A stretch of DNA of 64,000 bases, taken from NCBI RefSeq assembly GCF_034931365.1, contig NZ_JAYGII010000010.1:22719-86718 (forward strand), given 5' to 3'. A model generated the notes under the pieces. The model worked only from the letters and a program-made list of their open reading frames with translations. It had not been told where the DNA came from and did not search any database. The translations under genes and the position numbers were made by a program. Position 1 is the first letter of the stretch. Each line of letters starts with the position of its first letter. This stretch comes from Natronospira elongata. Lineage in GTDB: Bacteria; Pseudomonadota; Gammaproteobacteria; Natronospirales; Natronospiraceae. Below are positions 43,771 through 53,323 of this stretch, piece by piece.

Positions 43771-45647
43771 TGTCTGACCTGCATATTCGCGACCAATCCC
43801 AGGATCGCCGCCTGTTCATCGGTCGGGCGGTGCTGGCTGCCGTGGTGGCCACGGCACTGCTGCTGTTGCTGGTCGGGCGGATGTTCGCCCTGCAGGTCGT
43901 GGATCACCAACACTACGCCACCCTCGCCGACGGCAATCGGGTGAGAGTGGAGCCCATTCCGCCGACCCGCGGCCTGATTTTCGATCGTAATGGTCATATC
44001 CTTGCCGAGAATGTCCCCACCTACCAGCTGGAACTGATCCCCGAACAGGTCGAGGACATCGACGAGACCCTGGACCAGCTGGCTGAGTTGGTGGAACTAC
44101 GGGATGCCGACCGGGAGCGTTTCTTTCGCCTCCTGCGCAGCCAACGCCGCTTCCAGCCGGTGCCGGTTCGACAGAATCTGAGTGAAGAGGAAGTGGCCCG
44201 CTTTTCCGTGGAGCGGCAACGTTTTCCCGGTGTGGATATCCGCGCCCGTCTGGCCAGACATTATCCCTACGGTGAGCTCACTGCCCATGTTGTGGGTTAT
44301 CTGGGCGCCATCAGTCGCGAGGATCTGCAACGCATTGATCGCAGCCGCTATAGCGGTACCAACCAGATCGGCAAGACGGCCATCGAGTTCTCCTATGAAC
44401 CAATACTCCACGGCGGTGCGGGCAGTCGCCGAGTGGAAACCAACGCCCAGGGCCGGGTCATCCGCACCCTGGACGTCCGTGAGCCGGCCATGCCCGGTGA
44501 CGACATTTACCTTAATCTGGACGTTGAACTGCAACAGACCGCCTGGGATGCCATGGAAGGTCAGCGGGGCGCCCTGGTGGCTCTGGATACCCGCGACGGC
44601 GGTGTGCTGGCCATGGTCAGCCGCCCCTCCTTTGACCCCAACGAGCTCTCCAGAGGCTTGGAGCATGAAACTTTTCGCCAGCTCCAGGCCGACCCGGCAC
44701 GGCCCCTGTTCGACCGCGCCACCCGTGGCCGCTACCCGCCGGGCTCCACGGTCAAGCCCATGCTGGGCCTGGCAGGCCTGGATGCCACGGATCTCGATCC
44801 CGACGCCCCCCTGCGCTGTACCGGGGAGTTTTTCATTGATGGGCGTGACCGTCCCTTCCGGGACTGGCGACGGGAGGGCCATGGTCCCACCGATTTCGAG
44901 AAGGGCATTGTGGAGTCCTGCGATATCTACTTTTACGCCCTGGCCATGGAGCTCGGGATCAACAATATCCACCGCTATCTGACCCACTTCGGCCTGGGTG
45001 AGCGAACCGGCATCGACATACCCGGCGAGTCCGCAGGCCTGGTCCCCTCGCGAGACTGGAAACGCCGCGCCCTGGGCGAAAGCTGGTTCCATGGAGAGAC
45101 GGTCATCGCCGGCATTGGCCAGGGCTATATGCTTTCCACGCCCCTGCAGTTGGCCAAGGCGACCGCGGCCATGGCCAACGGCGGCGAGCTTCGATCTCCG
45201 AGACTGCTGCGGGGCTTTCGCAACGCCTTTACCCGGGAATTCGAAGCCATGGACCCACCGGAAAGCCATCGCTCCGAGTTACTCAGCCAAATTCAGCCCA
45301 ATCACTGGCAGCGAACCATTGACGCCATGGTGGAATCGGTTCACGGCCCCCGGGGGACGGCCCGAGCCACCGGCATGAACGCGCCCTACCGGATTGCCGG
45401 CAAGACCGGCACGGCCCAGGTCTTCAGCCTGGGCGAGGACGAAGAGTACGAACATGAAGAGGTGGCTTTCCACCTGCGTGACCATGCCCTGTTCATCGCC
45501 TTCGCCCCGGCGGAAGACCCGCGTATTGCGGTGGCGGTTCTGGTGGAACATGGTGGCGGCGGTGGCGCCGTCGCCGCGCCCCGGGCGCGAGCGGTAATGG
45601 ACCATTACCTGCTCAAGCTGGAAGAGGAGGCAGACAATGGCGGCTGA
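43770..45647 (+). CDS. mrdA: Penicillin-binding protein 2
   Basis: The product has 625 residues. The start is a GTG at 43770; in-frame codons before it belong to mreD. A membrane anchor lies at about 17-40. The transpeptidase has SxxK in GSTVK (Ser326), SxN-type VESCD and KTGTAQ. It is the class B PBP that crosslinks lateral wall with RodA, the next gene. It overlaps rodA by 11 bases. Confidence 0.97.
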   Translation: MSDLHIRDQSQDRRLFIGRAVLAAVVATALLLLLVGRMFALQVVDHQHYATLADGNRVRVEPIPPTRGLIFDRNGHILAENVPTYQLELIPEQVEDIDETLDQLAELVELRDADRERFFRLLRSQRRFQPVPVRQNLSEEEVARFSVERQRFPGVDIRARLARHYPYGELTAHVVGYLGAISREDLQRIDRSRYSGTNQIGKTAIEFSYEPILHGGAGSRRVETNAQGRVIRTLDVREPAMPGDDIYLNLDVELQQTAWDAMEGQRGALVALDTRDGGVLAMVSRPSFDPNELSRGLEHETFRQLQADPARPLFDRATRGRYPPGSTVKPMLGLAGLDATDLDPDAPLRCTGEFFIDGRDRPFRDWRREGHGPTDFEKGIVESCDIYFYALAMELGINNIHRYLTHFGLGERTGIDIPGESAGLVPSRDWKRRALGESWFHGETVIAGIGQGYMLSTPLQLAKATAAMANGGELRSPRLLRGFRNAFTREFEAMDPPESHRSELLSQIQPNHWQRTIDAMVESVHGPRGTARATGMNAPYRIAGKTGTAQVFSLGEDEEYEHEEVAFHLRDHALFIAFAPAEDPRIAVAVLVEHGGGGGAVAAPRARAVMDHYLLKLEEEADNGG

Positions 45648-46755
45648 TTCCTTCTCGGTCAGGGGCAATGACAGCAACGGGCTGCTGGGCAATCTGCGCC
45701 TGGATGGCCCCTTGCTGCTGGGCATTGCCCTGCTCAGCGGCTTCGGCATGATCGTGCTCTACAGTGCCGGCGGCGAAAGTACCTCCCTGCTGATTCGCCA
45801 GCTCATTCGCATTGGTCTCGGCCTGGCCATCATGGTTTTCCTGGCTCAACTGCCACCGGTCCTGTATCGAAGCTGGGCGCCCTGGCTGTTCCTGGCTGGA
45901 CTGGGACTGCTGGTGCTGGTTCTTCTGGTCGGCGAGACCGGCAAGGGCGCTCAGCGCTGGCTCAATCTGGGCTTCGTCCGCTTCCAGCCCTCGGAAATGA
46001 TGAAGCTCGTGGTGCCACTGGCCATTGCCTGGTATCTCCACGACCGCGGGGTACCGCCGCGCTGGTGGCAGGTCATTGTTGTTCTTCTGGCAATTGCTGT
46101 TCCAGTGGCCCTGATCGTCCGTCAGCCTGACCTGGGCACCGCTCTGCTGGTGGCAAGCGCCGGTTTCTTCGTCCTCTTTCTGGCCGGTCTTCGCTGGCGG
46201 TACATGATCGGCGGCCTGGTGGCGGCAGGTGCGGCCCTGCCACTGCTCTGGTCCTATCTCCACGAATACCAGCGCCAGCGGGTGCTGACCTTCCTCAATC
46301 CGGAATCCGACCCCCTGGGGGCCGGCTATCACATCATCCAGTCGAAGATTGCCATCGGCTCCGGCGGGTTCTTTGGAAAAGGCTGGACCGAGGGCACCCA
46401 GTCGCAACTGCAGTTTCTGCCCGAGCGGTCCACCGATTTCATCTTTGCGGTTCTCGGCGAGGAGTTCGGCTTGCTGGGCGTGATGGTCCTGGTGCTGCTC
46501 TACCTTTTCCTGTTCTGGCGAGGCATGGTGCTGGCACTGCGGGCTCAGGACAACTTCGGGCGCCTGGTGGCCGGCAGCCTGATGCTGACCTTCTTCGTCT
46601 ATATCTTCGTCAATACCGGCATGGTGACCGGCCTGCTCCCCGTGGTGGGTGTTCCCCTGCCACTGGTGAGCTACGGTGGTACCTCAATGGTGACCTTGAT
46701 GGCTGGCTTCGGTATTCTCATGAGCATCAACAGCCACCGACGGTTCATGCACTGA
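45637..46755 (+). CDS. mrdB: Rod-shape-determining glycosyltransferase RodA
   Basis: The product has 372 residues with about ten membrane helices. SEDS signatures include GAQRWLNLGFVRFQPSEMMK, FLPERSTDFIFAVLGEEFG and VPLPLVSYGGTSM. It polymerises lipid II with PBP2. Its stop overlaps the mltB start (TGATG). Confidence 0.97.
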   Translation: MAADSFSVRGNDSNGLLGNLRLDGPLLLGIALLSGFGMIVLYSAGGESTSLLIRQLIRIGLGLAIMVFLAQLPPVLYRSWAPWLFLAGLGLLVLVLLVGETGKGAQRWLNLGFVRFQPSEMMKLVVPLAIAWYLHDRGVPPRWWQVIVVLLAIAVPVALIVRQPDLGTALLVASAGFFVLFLAGLRWRYMIGGLVAAGAALPLLWSYLHEYQRQRVLTFLNPESDPLGAGYHIIQSKIAIGSGGFFGKGWTEGTQSQLQFLPERSTDFIFAVLGEEFGLLGVMVLVLLYLFLFWRGMVLALRAQDNFGRLVAGSLMLTFFVYIFVNTGMVTGLLPVVGVPLPLVSYGGTSMVTLMAGFGILMSINSHRRFMH

Positions 46756-47738
46756 TGAAGCCCTATATCCTTGCCATTCTGCTGGCCCTCAGTTTCCTGC
46801 CCACTACCCTGTCGGCAGCCAATTGGCTGGAGCGGGATGATATCAATCGCTTCATCGACCACATGGAGGAAGAGCATGGTCTTGAGCGGCAGTGGCTGGA
46901 GTCAGTGTTCAGCCAGGTGATCCGCCAGGATGCCGTGCTGGAGGCCATCGCCAGCCCGGCCGAAGCCCTCCCCTGGCATCGTTACCGCCCGATTTTCATG
47001 ACCTCCGAACGCGTCCAGGGCGGGGTTGCCTTCTGGCAGGAACACGAAGGCATCATCCGGCGAGCCAGCCAGGAATTCAGTGTCGACCCCGAGATCATCG
47101 TTGCCATCATCGGTGTCGAGACCTATTACGGCCGTCATCAAGGCCGACACCCGGTACTGGACTCACTGGTGACCCTGGGCTTCGATTACCCCCCCCGGGC
47201 GGATTTCTTTCGCCGGGAGCTGGAGCAGCTCTTCCTGCTCGCCGACGAGGAAGCCCTGGACATTCACAAGCTGCGAGGGTCCTACGCCGGTGCCATGGGC
47301 GTGGGCCAGTTTATTTCATCCAGCTACCGCTATTACGCCGTGGATTTCAGCGGCAGTGGCCAACGCAATCTTTTCAGCGACTGGGAAGATGCCATCGGCA
47401 GCGTGGCCAACTATTTCAAACAACATGGCTGGCGGGCGGGTGATGCCGTGGTGGTTCCGGCCATCCTGCCGGAGGATCGGCATCTCGAGCCGCCTTCGGG
47501 TCTGGAACGGCGACCGGCCGCTGAACTGCGAGAGGCCGGTCTGATCTTCAGCGAGGGCGTAAGCGACGACGAACGGGTGCTGCCGGTCCGACTGGAGCAG
47601 GAGAACGGCGAGGACTGGTGGGTGGGCCTGCACAACTTTCGTGTGATCACCCGCTACAATCACAGCCCCCTCTACGCCATGGCGGTCTGGGAGCTGAGCC
47701 GGGCGATCAAGCGTGAATACCGAGAAGGGTCTGGGTAA
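46755..47738 (+). CDS. mltB: Lytic murein transglycosylase B
   Basis: The product has 327 residues. A signal peptide without a lipobox (ILAILLALSFLPTTLSA) comes first. The catalytic Glu122 lies in IIGVETYYGR, and YAGAMGVGQFISSSYR is the substrate-binding block. It cleaves glycan strands in the periplasm. The E. coli homologue is lipidated; this one looks soluble or loosely membrane-bound. It is followed at 3 bases by rlpA. Confidence 0.94.
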   Translation: MKPYILAILLALSFLPTTLSAANWLERDDINRFIDHMEEEHGLERQWLESVFSQVIRQDAVLEAIASPAEALPWHRYRPIFMTSERVQGGVAFWQEHEGIIRRASQEFSVDPEIIVAIIGVETYYGRHQGRHPVLDSLVTLGFDYPPRADFFRRELEQLFLLADEEALDIHKLRGSYAGAMGVGQFISSSYRYYAVDFSGSGQRNLFSDWEDAIGSVANYFKQHGWRAGDAVVVPAILPEDRHLEPPSGLERRPAAELREAGLIFSEGVSDDERVLPVRLEQENGEDWWVGLHNFRVITRYNHSPLYAMAVWELSRAIKREYREGSG

Positions 47739-47740
47739 CG

Positions 47741-48538
47741 ATGAAGGGAGTAATCCACCGTCGGCTGCTGCCCACAGGCGGTCTCATGCTGCTACTGGTC
47801 CTGGCCGGCGCCTGCGCGCCCTTTGATGTCCAGGACAGCGGGCCACGAACGCCGCCAGCCGGCCTGGACCGGATTCCGGAACCCACGCCTCGGGAAGAGC
47901 CACGCAGCCGCTACGGCAACCCCGACAGCTATGAAGTCTTCGGGCGCACTTACCACGTAATGGATTCCGCCCGCGGCTATGAGGAAGAAGGCATTGCTTC
48001 CTGGTATGGCAAGAAATTTCACGGCGAGCGTACCAGCAGTGGCGAGGAATACGACATGTATGCCCTCACCGCAGCCCATACCCGCCTGCCCCTGCCCACC
48101 TATGTGCGGGTCACCAACCTGGAAAACGACCGCAGCCTGGTGGTTCGGGTCAATGATCGCGGCCCCTTCGCCCACGACCGGCTGATTGATCTGTCCTATG
48201 CCGCCGCCCACCGTCTCGGTTTCGCCGACCAGGGCACCGCCAGGGTGCGGGTGGAGGCACTCACCGGACAGAACGAGAGTGGTGGTCCGAGCCTGGGGCC
48301 GATTGAGGGGCCGGTCCGTATCCAGGTGGGCGCCTTTCGTGACCGCGACAACGCCCTCGCCCTCAAGCGGCGACTGGAGTCACGGGATATCCGGCCGGTG
48401 CGGGTTGAATCGGAGCGCGGGCGCCGGGGCGTGCACCGGGTTCGGGTAGGGCCGCTGGACAGCCAGGATCGGGTGGAAACCATCCTTGGCCGCCTTCGGG
48501 ATGCCGGCATTCAGGACACCAGCCTCGTCAGAGACTGA
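47741..48538 (+). CDS. rlpA: RlpA septal-ring lipoprotein transglycosylase
   Basis: The product has 265 residues. The lipoprotein signal ends LAGAC (Cys26). The double-psi beta-barrel (about 85-175) has GIASWYGKKFHGERTSSGE and VRVNDRGPFAHDRLIDLS, with the catalytic-type Asp and His. A SPOR domain (about 185-262, VRIQVGAFRDRDNALALKRRL) binds denuded glycans at the septum. Confidence 0.95.
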   Translation: MKGVIHRRLLPTGGLMLLLVLAGACAPFDVQDSGPRTPPAGLDRIPEPTPREEPRSRYGNPDSYEVFGRTYHVMDSARGYEEEGIASWYGKKFHGERTSSGEEYDMYALTAAHTRLPLPTYVRVTNLENDRSLVVRVNDRGPFAHDRLIDLSYAAAHRLGFADQGTARVRVEALTGQNESGGPSLGPIEGPVRIQVGAFRDRDNALALKRRLESRDIRPVRVESERGRRGVHRVRVGPLDSQDRVETILGRLRDAGIQDTSLVRD

Positions 48539-48652
48539 GGAACCTGGACCAAAAATACTCGTCGGAACAATCACTCCTGTTAAAATGGGGCGCTGGCATC
48601 ATGCCAGTCGCCGAAAAGCCGTTCCCTTGTTGCAACACAGGTACTCTGACCG

Positions 48653-49795
48653 ATGACCAAGATCGCTGCTCGCCTGGCGGCCGCCGCCACCCTGTTGCTG
48701 GCCGTCACCGCCGCAATGGCTTCCAGTCCCATTCCCTCCGCCCCGTCGGTGGATGCTGAAAGCTATGTCCTGCTGGATTACAACAGTGGCCGCATACTGG
48801 CCGACAAGGACCCGGAAAAAGCAGTGGAACCGGCCAGCATCACCAAGGTGATGACCGGCTATGTGGTGTTCCAGGCCCTGGCTTCCGGCAGCATCAGCCT
48901 GGACGAGGAGGTGGTGGTGAGCGAGCGGGCCTGGCGGATGCCGGGCTCACGCATGTTCATCGAAGTCGGCACCCGGGTCACGGTGGAGAACCTCCTGAAA
49001 GGCATGATCATCCAGTCCGGCAACGATGCCAGCGTGGCCCTTGCCGAACATGTGGCGGGTTCGGAGGCAGCCTTTGTGGATCTGATGAATCAGTATGCTG
49101 AGCGTATTGGCATGGAAAATACCCGCTACGCCAATGCCACGGGCCTGCCCCACGAAGACCAGATCACCACGGCTCACGACACGGCATTGCTGGCCCGCGC
49201 CCTGATTCGGGAATTTCCCGAACACTACGGCTGGTATTCAGAGCGGGAATTCACCTGGAACGGCATCCGCCAGAACAACCGCAATACCCTGTTGTGGCGG
49301 GATGAGTCCGTTGACGGGCTCAAGACCGGCCACACCACCTCGGCCGGCTACTGCCTGGTAACCTCGGCCCGCCGGGACGACACCCGGCTGGTCTCGGTGG
49401 TGATGGGGTCGAGCAGCGAGAGAGCCCGCGCCGATGCCAGCCAATCCCTGCTCAACTACGGTTTCCGCTTCTTTGAAACCCATCGCCTCTATGCGGCCGG
49501 CGAGCCGCTGTCGGAAGAACGGGTCTGGGGCGGGGCCAGCGACACGGTGCCGGTGGGCCTGAGCGAGGATCTTTACGTCACCGTTCCCCGGGGTAGCTAC
49601 AGCAACCTGGACCCGGTGATGAACCTCAGCAGCCGTCTGGACGCCCCCCTGCAGTCTGGCGATGAGCTGGGCACTGTCCAGGTCAGTCTCAACGGTGAGC
49701 TGGTCGCGGAACGTCCGGTTCACGCCCTTGAGGACGTGGAATCCGGCGGGCTCTGGCGACGCCTTGTGGACCGTGTCCGCCTGATGTTTGATTAA
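48653..49795 (+). CDS. dacC: D-alanyl-D-alanine carboxypeptidase (PBP5/6 type)
   Basis: The product has 380 residues. A signal peptide ends at AMASS. The active site is SITK (Ser62), with SGN in QSGNDASVA and KTG in LKTGHTTSAG. The C-terminal beta domain and an amphipathic tail (GLWRRLVDRVRLMFD) attach it to the inner membrane. It trims pentapeptides to tetrapeptides. dacA is an equally fair symbol. Confidence 0.94.
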   Translation: MTKIAARLAAAATLLLAVTAAMASSPIPSAPSVDAESYVLLDYNSGRILADKDPEKAVEPASITKVMTGYVVFQALASGSISLDEEVVVSERAWRMPGSRMFIEVGTRVTVENLLKGMIIQSGNDASVALAEHVAGSEAAFVDLMNQYAERIGMENTRYANATGLPHEDQITTAHDTALLARALIREFPEHYGWYSEREFTWNGIRQNNRNTLLWRDESVDGLKTGHTTSAGYCLVTSARRDDTRLVSVVMGSSSERARADASQSLLNYGFRFFETHRLYAAGEPLSEERVWGGASDTVPVGLSEDLYVTVPRGSYSNLDPVMNLSSRLDAPLQSGDELGTVQVSLNGELVAERPVHALEDVESGGLWRRLVDRVRLMFD

Positions 49796-49804
49796 AGGCA
49801 GCCC

Positions 49805-50683
49805 ATGGCCATACCTTTGCCAACAGCCTGGTTGAATGGTGAGTTCCTGCCAGTGCAGGAAGCGCGCATCTCCCCCCTGGATCGGGGCTTTCTGTTCGGT
49901 GACGCGGTTTACGAGGTCATCCCCGTCTATGACGGCCAGCCTTTTCGCCTGGATGAACACCTGGCGCGGCTGGAGAACAGCCTGAAAGCGATCCGGCTCA
50001 GTGATGCCATGGGACGCCAACGCTGGCGTGACACCCTGTTGGAACTGGTCGAACGCAATGGCGGGGGAGACCAGAACGTCTACCTGCAGGTTTCTCGGGG
50101 CACGGATAAGGGTCGTGAACATGGATTTCCGGCCGAGCCGATAGCACCCACCTGTTTTGCCATGAGCTCGCCCCTGCCCCGCCCCCCGGCCCATCTGCGA
50201 AGCGAGGGGGCACGGGCGCATCTGGTGGAGGACCTGCGCTGGCGGCGCTGCGACATCAAGGCAACAACCCTGCTGCCCAACATCCTGGCCAAGCAGGCAG
50301 CCCATGAGGCCGGCGCCGACGAGGCCCTGCTCCACCGCGACGGCGAACTCATCGAGGGCAGCTCCATGACCCTCTTTCTGGTCAAGGACGGTGTCATCCA
50401 TACGCCGCCCCAGAGTTCTGCCATTCTGCCGGGCATTACCCGACAGGTGGTGCTGGAACTGGCGCACGAGCTCGGGATTTCGGTTCAGGAAACGGCTCTG
50501 CCCCTGGAACAACTGGAGCAGGCCGATGAACTCTGGTTCAGCAGCTCCAGCCGGGAAATCATGCCGGTCACCCGAGTCGACGAACAAACCATCGGCGAGG
50601 GCCGCCCCGGGCCGGTCTGGGCCCGCGTGCAGGCGGCACTGGAAGCTTCCACAAGACAAGGCAAGAAACAGGCAGTGTCATGA
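49805..50683 (+). CDS. dat: D-amino acid aminotransferase
   Basis: The product has 292 residues of the class IV PLP fold. The PLP Lys152 lies in CDIKATTLLPNILAKQAA and the cofactor loop EGSSMTLF follows. It probably interconverts D-alanine and D-glutamate, supplying wall precursors. Class IV also holds branched-chain aminotransferase and aminodeoxychorismate lyase, but the DIK-x-LLPN motif and the position after a DD-carboxypeptidase favour D-amino acid use. It overlaps ybeD by 4 bases. Confidence 0.85.
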   Translation: MAIPLPTAWLNGEFLPVQEARISPLDRGFLFGDAVYEVIPVYDGQPFRLDEHLARLENSLKAIRLSDAMGRQRWRDTLLELVERNGGGDQNVYLQVSRGTDKGREHGFPAEPIAPTCFAMSSPLPRPPAHLRSEGARAHLVEDLRWRRCDIKATTLLPNILAKQAAHEAGADEALLHRDGELIEGSSMTLFLVKDGVIHTPPQSSAILPGITRQVVLELAHELGISVQETALPLEQLEQADELWFSSSSREIMPVTRVDEQTIGEGRPGPVWARVQAALEASTRQGKKQAVS

Positions 50684-50952
50684 GCATCAACGAAGACAAC
50701 ACACCGCTGGAGTTCCCCTGCGATTTCCCGCTCAAGATCATGGGGCGGGATCAGGAAGGCTTTCGCGAACATGTGATAGAAATCGTCAGCCGTCATGCAG
50801 GTGAATCGGCGGTCCTGAATGTGCGTGACCGGGAAAGCCGGGGTGGGCGCTTTGTCTCCCTGACCGTTACCGTCCGGGCCGAGAGCCGCCCCCAGCTGGA
50901 TGACATCTACCGGGAACTGCACGCCTCCGAGCGTGTACTGATGACGCTCTGA
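50680..50952 (+). CDS. ybeD: DUF493 / YbeD-family protein
   Basis: The product has 90 residues with the ferredoxin-like family pattern: LEFPCDFPLKIMG, VIEIVSRHAG, SRGGRFVSLTVTV and YRELHASERVLMTL. It resembles a regulatory ACT-like domain. It sits before lipB as in E. coli; its role is unproven. Confidence 0.93.
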   Translation: MSINEDNTPLEFPCDFPLKIMGRDQEGFREHVIEIVSRHAGESAVLNVRDRESRGGRFVSLTVTVRAESRPQLDDIYRELHASERVLMTL

Positions 50953-50954
50953 CC

Positions 50955-51605
50955 ATGGCCGCCCCCGCCTCCGCCCGCCAGACCCCAACGCCGCCCGAGT
51001 TCAGTGAACTGGGGCGACGCGACTTCGAGCCGGTATGGGCCGAGATGAAGGAGTGGACTCTGGCCCGCAAGGGCGAGGAAAGGGACCGCATCTGGCAGGT
51101 GGAGCACCCGCCGGTCTTTACCCTGGGCTTGGCCGGCAAGCACGAACATGTACTCGCCCCCGGCGATATCCCGGTCATCGACATCGACCGCGGCGGCCAG
51201 GTGACCTACCACGGCCCCGGTCAGCTGGTGGTCTATCCCCTGCTCAACCTGCGACGCCTGAAGCTGGGCGTCCGGGCCCTGGTCGAGGCCCTTGAGAACG
51301 CAGTCATCGACACGCTGGCCGGCTACCGGATTGCGGCGGTGAATCGTCCCGATGCCCCCGGGGTCTATGTGGACGGCCGCAAAATCGCCGCCCTTGGCCT
51401 GCGTGTGCGCAATGGCTGCACCTACCACGGCCTGGCCTTCAACGTGAACATGGACCTGGAACCCTTTACCCGCATCAACCCCTGCGGTTTCCAGGGCCTG
51501 GAAGTCACCCAGGTCGCCGATCTGGGCGGCCCCGGCGACCTGCTCACCGTATGGCGCGACCTCCAGCCCCATCTCCTCCACCATCTCGGCTACACCCCGG
51601 CCTGA
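50955..51605 (+). CDS. lipB: Octanoyl-(acyl-carrier-protein):protein N-octanoyltransferase
   Basis: The product has 216 residues. RGGQVTYHGPGQLVVYP is the family signature. The catalytic Cys is in RINPCGFQG and the Lys in DGRKIAALG. It moves octanoyl groups from ACP to lipoyl domains. No lipA follows; murU lies convergently 30 bases away. Confidence 0.97.
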   Translation: MAAPASARQTPTPPEFSELGRRDFEPVWAEMKEWTLARKGEERDRIWQVEHPPVFTLGLAGKHEHVLAPGDIPVIDIDRGGQVTYHGPGQLVVYPLLNLRRLKLGVRALVEALENAVIDTLAGYRIAAVNRPDAPGVYVDGRKIAALGLRVRNGCTYHGLAFNVNMDLEPFTRINPCGFQGLEVTQVADLGGPGDLLTVWRDLQPHLLHHLGYTPA

Positions 51606-51635
51606 ATCCGGCAAGCTCCCAAGAGATGAAGCCCA

Positions 51636-52313
51636 TTACTGCTCGGCACCACTCAAGCGGGCGTTGAGCTGGTGCAGGCGCTCGGGTGTTCCCACATCCA
51701 GCCAGGGGCCGGCATGGTGGATGCCGGCCAGTCGTTGTTGCTCGGCAGCCTCGCGCAGGCGGGGGGCCAGGGGCCAGGCGCCTGCGGGGCTGTCTCGGAA
51801 CAGCTCTGGGTGGTAAAGCCCGATGCCGCTGAAGGTGTAGCGCGGACCGCCCTGGTTTCGGACCCGCCCCTGCTGGAGTGCGAAATCGCCGTCGGCATTG
51901 TGGTCGGGATTATCCACCAGCAGCAGACAGGCCAGGTCATCATCGGCAAGACGGAGGCGGTCAAAATCCGCCTCACACCAGACATCCCCGTTGACCACCA
52001 GAAAGGGCTGCTGCCCCAGCAGCGGCAGGGCATGGTGGATGCCGCCGCCGGTCTCCAGTGCCGGCCAGCCTTCCTCGGAATAACGCAAGGCCACGCCCAA
52101 CTCGCTGCCATCACCCAGTGCCTGGCGAATCTGCTCGCCTTTCCAGCCCAGATTGATCACGATGTCTCGCCAGCCAGCCGCTGCCAGGCGGCGGATCTGG
52201 TGCTCGATCAAGGGGTGGCCGGCCACCTTCAGCAAGGGCTTGGGGGTCTGATCGGTGAGTGGCCGCATGCGCTCGCCACGACCCGCGGCCAGAATCATCG
52301 CCCGCCTGCTCAT
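51636..52313 (-). CDS. murU: N-acetylmuramate alpha-1-phosphate uridylyltransferase
   Basis: The product has 225 residues. The nucleotidyltransferase start reads ILAAGRGERMRPLTD and PKPLLKVAG, and LVVNGDVWCEADF carries the metal Asp. It makes UDP-MurNAc from MurNAc 1-phosphate in the recycling bypass known from Pseudomonas. It overlaps the amgK stop by 4 bases, and the pairing is what separates it from glucose-1-phosphate-type enzymes. Confidence 0.92.
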   Translation of the reverse strand: MSRRAMILAAGRGERMRPLTDQTPKPLLKVAGHPLIEHQIRRLAAAGWRDIVINLGWKGEQIRQALGDGSELGVALRYSEEGWPALETGGGIHHALPLLGQQPFLVVNGDVWCEADFDRLRLADDDLACLLLVDNPDHNADGDFALQQGRVRNQGGPRYTFSGIGLYHPELFRDSPAGAWPLAPRLREAAEQQRLAGIHHAGPWLDVGTPERLHQLNARLSGAEQ

Positions 52314-53323
52314 CCGGCCGCCTCCGCACTGGCCGGGGGCCGCCAGGGGCTGATCAACTCCACCAGGGGGCGCAACTCGCGATCGAACAGGGCGGCTCGT
52401 TCCAGATAGTCGAAAAAGCGGGGCACATCGCTCAGATAATGCGGCTTGCCATCGCGGTGCGCGATGCGGGCGAATATCCCGATCACCTTGAGGTGGCGCT
52501 GCACCCCCATCCAGCAGGCATCCCGGAGAAACTCGTCCAGCGCCTCGGGAACGGGTATCCCGGCTGCCCTGGCAAGCTCGTGGTAGCGGCCGAGCCCGGC
52601 AGTAACGGTGGATTCGGGGAAGCTGTGGAAGGCATCCATGTACAGACAGACCGGGTCGTAACTCACCGGCCCAAGCACGGCATCCTGAAAATCAATGACT
52701 CCGGGCTCCATTCCGGGCTCTGCCCCGCCAACCATCAGATTCCGGGGCATGAAATCCCGATGGACAAAAACCCGGGGCTGAGCCAGGCCTCGCTCACAGA
52801 GGCGATCAAACCAGTCGGCGAGTGCCTTCTCCTCCCGCGCCGACAGACTCAGGCCCCGCTCCCGGGCCAGATACCAGTCGGGGAACAGGGACAACTCCCG
52901 CTGCAGCAGAGCTTGATCATAGACCGGCAGCCCGCTGGGATCGGTTGCCGCCTGCATCCGCACCAGGACAGGCAGGGCGGACTCCACCATCGCCGCCGGG
53001 TCTTCGTGGGCAAATGCCTCCAGGAAGGTCTGGCGCCCCAGATCCGTCAACAGCAGGAAACCCTGACGCAGATCCTGCCTGAGCACCTCCGGCACCCGCA
53101 GGCCGGCAGCGGCCAGACGGCCCGCCACGTCGATGAAGGGGCCCAGCCGCTCCTGTTCGGGCGGTGCATCCATGGCGATCAGGGTTTGCGGCCCAAGGCC
53201 GCTGACCCGGAAATAGCGCCGAAAGGAAGCATCCGCCGACGCCGGCCGCAATTCGATCTCCGCATCGGGACAACCTGCCTGCAGCCAGTGTCGCAGCGCG
53301 ACAAGGCGCGAATCTTCACTCAT
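52310..53323 (-). CDS. amgK: Anomeric N-acetylmuramate/N-acetylglucosamine kinase
   Basis: The product has 337 residues of the aminoglycoside-phosphotransferase fold. VFVHRDFMPRNLM is the catalytic loop and VIDFQDAVLGP the metal loop. Coupled to murU, it phosphorylates MurNAc at C1, letting the cell bypass de novo UDP-MurNAc synthesis and its fosfomycin-sensitive step. It is divergent from lptD. Confidence 0.93.
   Translation of the reverse strand: MSEDSRLVALRHWLQAGCPDAEIELRPASADASFRRYFRVSGLGPQTLIAMDAPPEQERLGPFIDVAGRLAAAGLRVPEVLRQDLRQGFLLLTDLGRQTFLEAFAHEDPAAMVESALPVLVRMQAATDPSGLPVYDQALLQRELSLFPDWYLARERGLSLSAREEKALADWFDRLCERGLAQPRVFVHRDFMPRNLMVGGAEPGMEPGVIDFQDAVLGPVSYDPVCLYMDAFHSFPESTVTAGLGRYHELARAAGIPVPEALDEFLRDACWMGVQRHLKVIGIFARIAHRDGKPHYLSDVPRFFDYLERAALFDRELRPLVELISPWRPPASAEAAG

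Noticed and set aside
49238..50659. 473-codon open frame antisense to dacC and dat
   Set aside because: It crosses the boundary of two real genes and has no plausible product.
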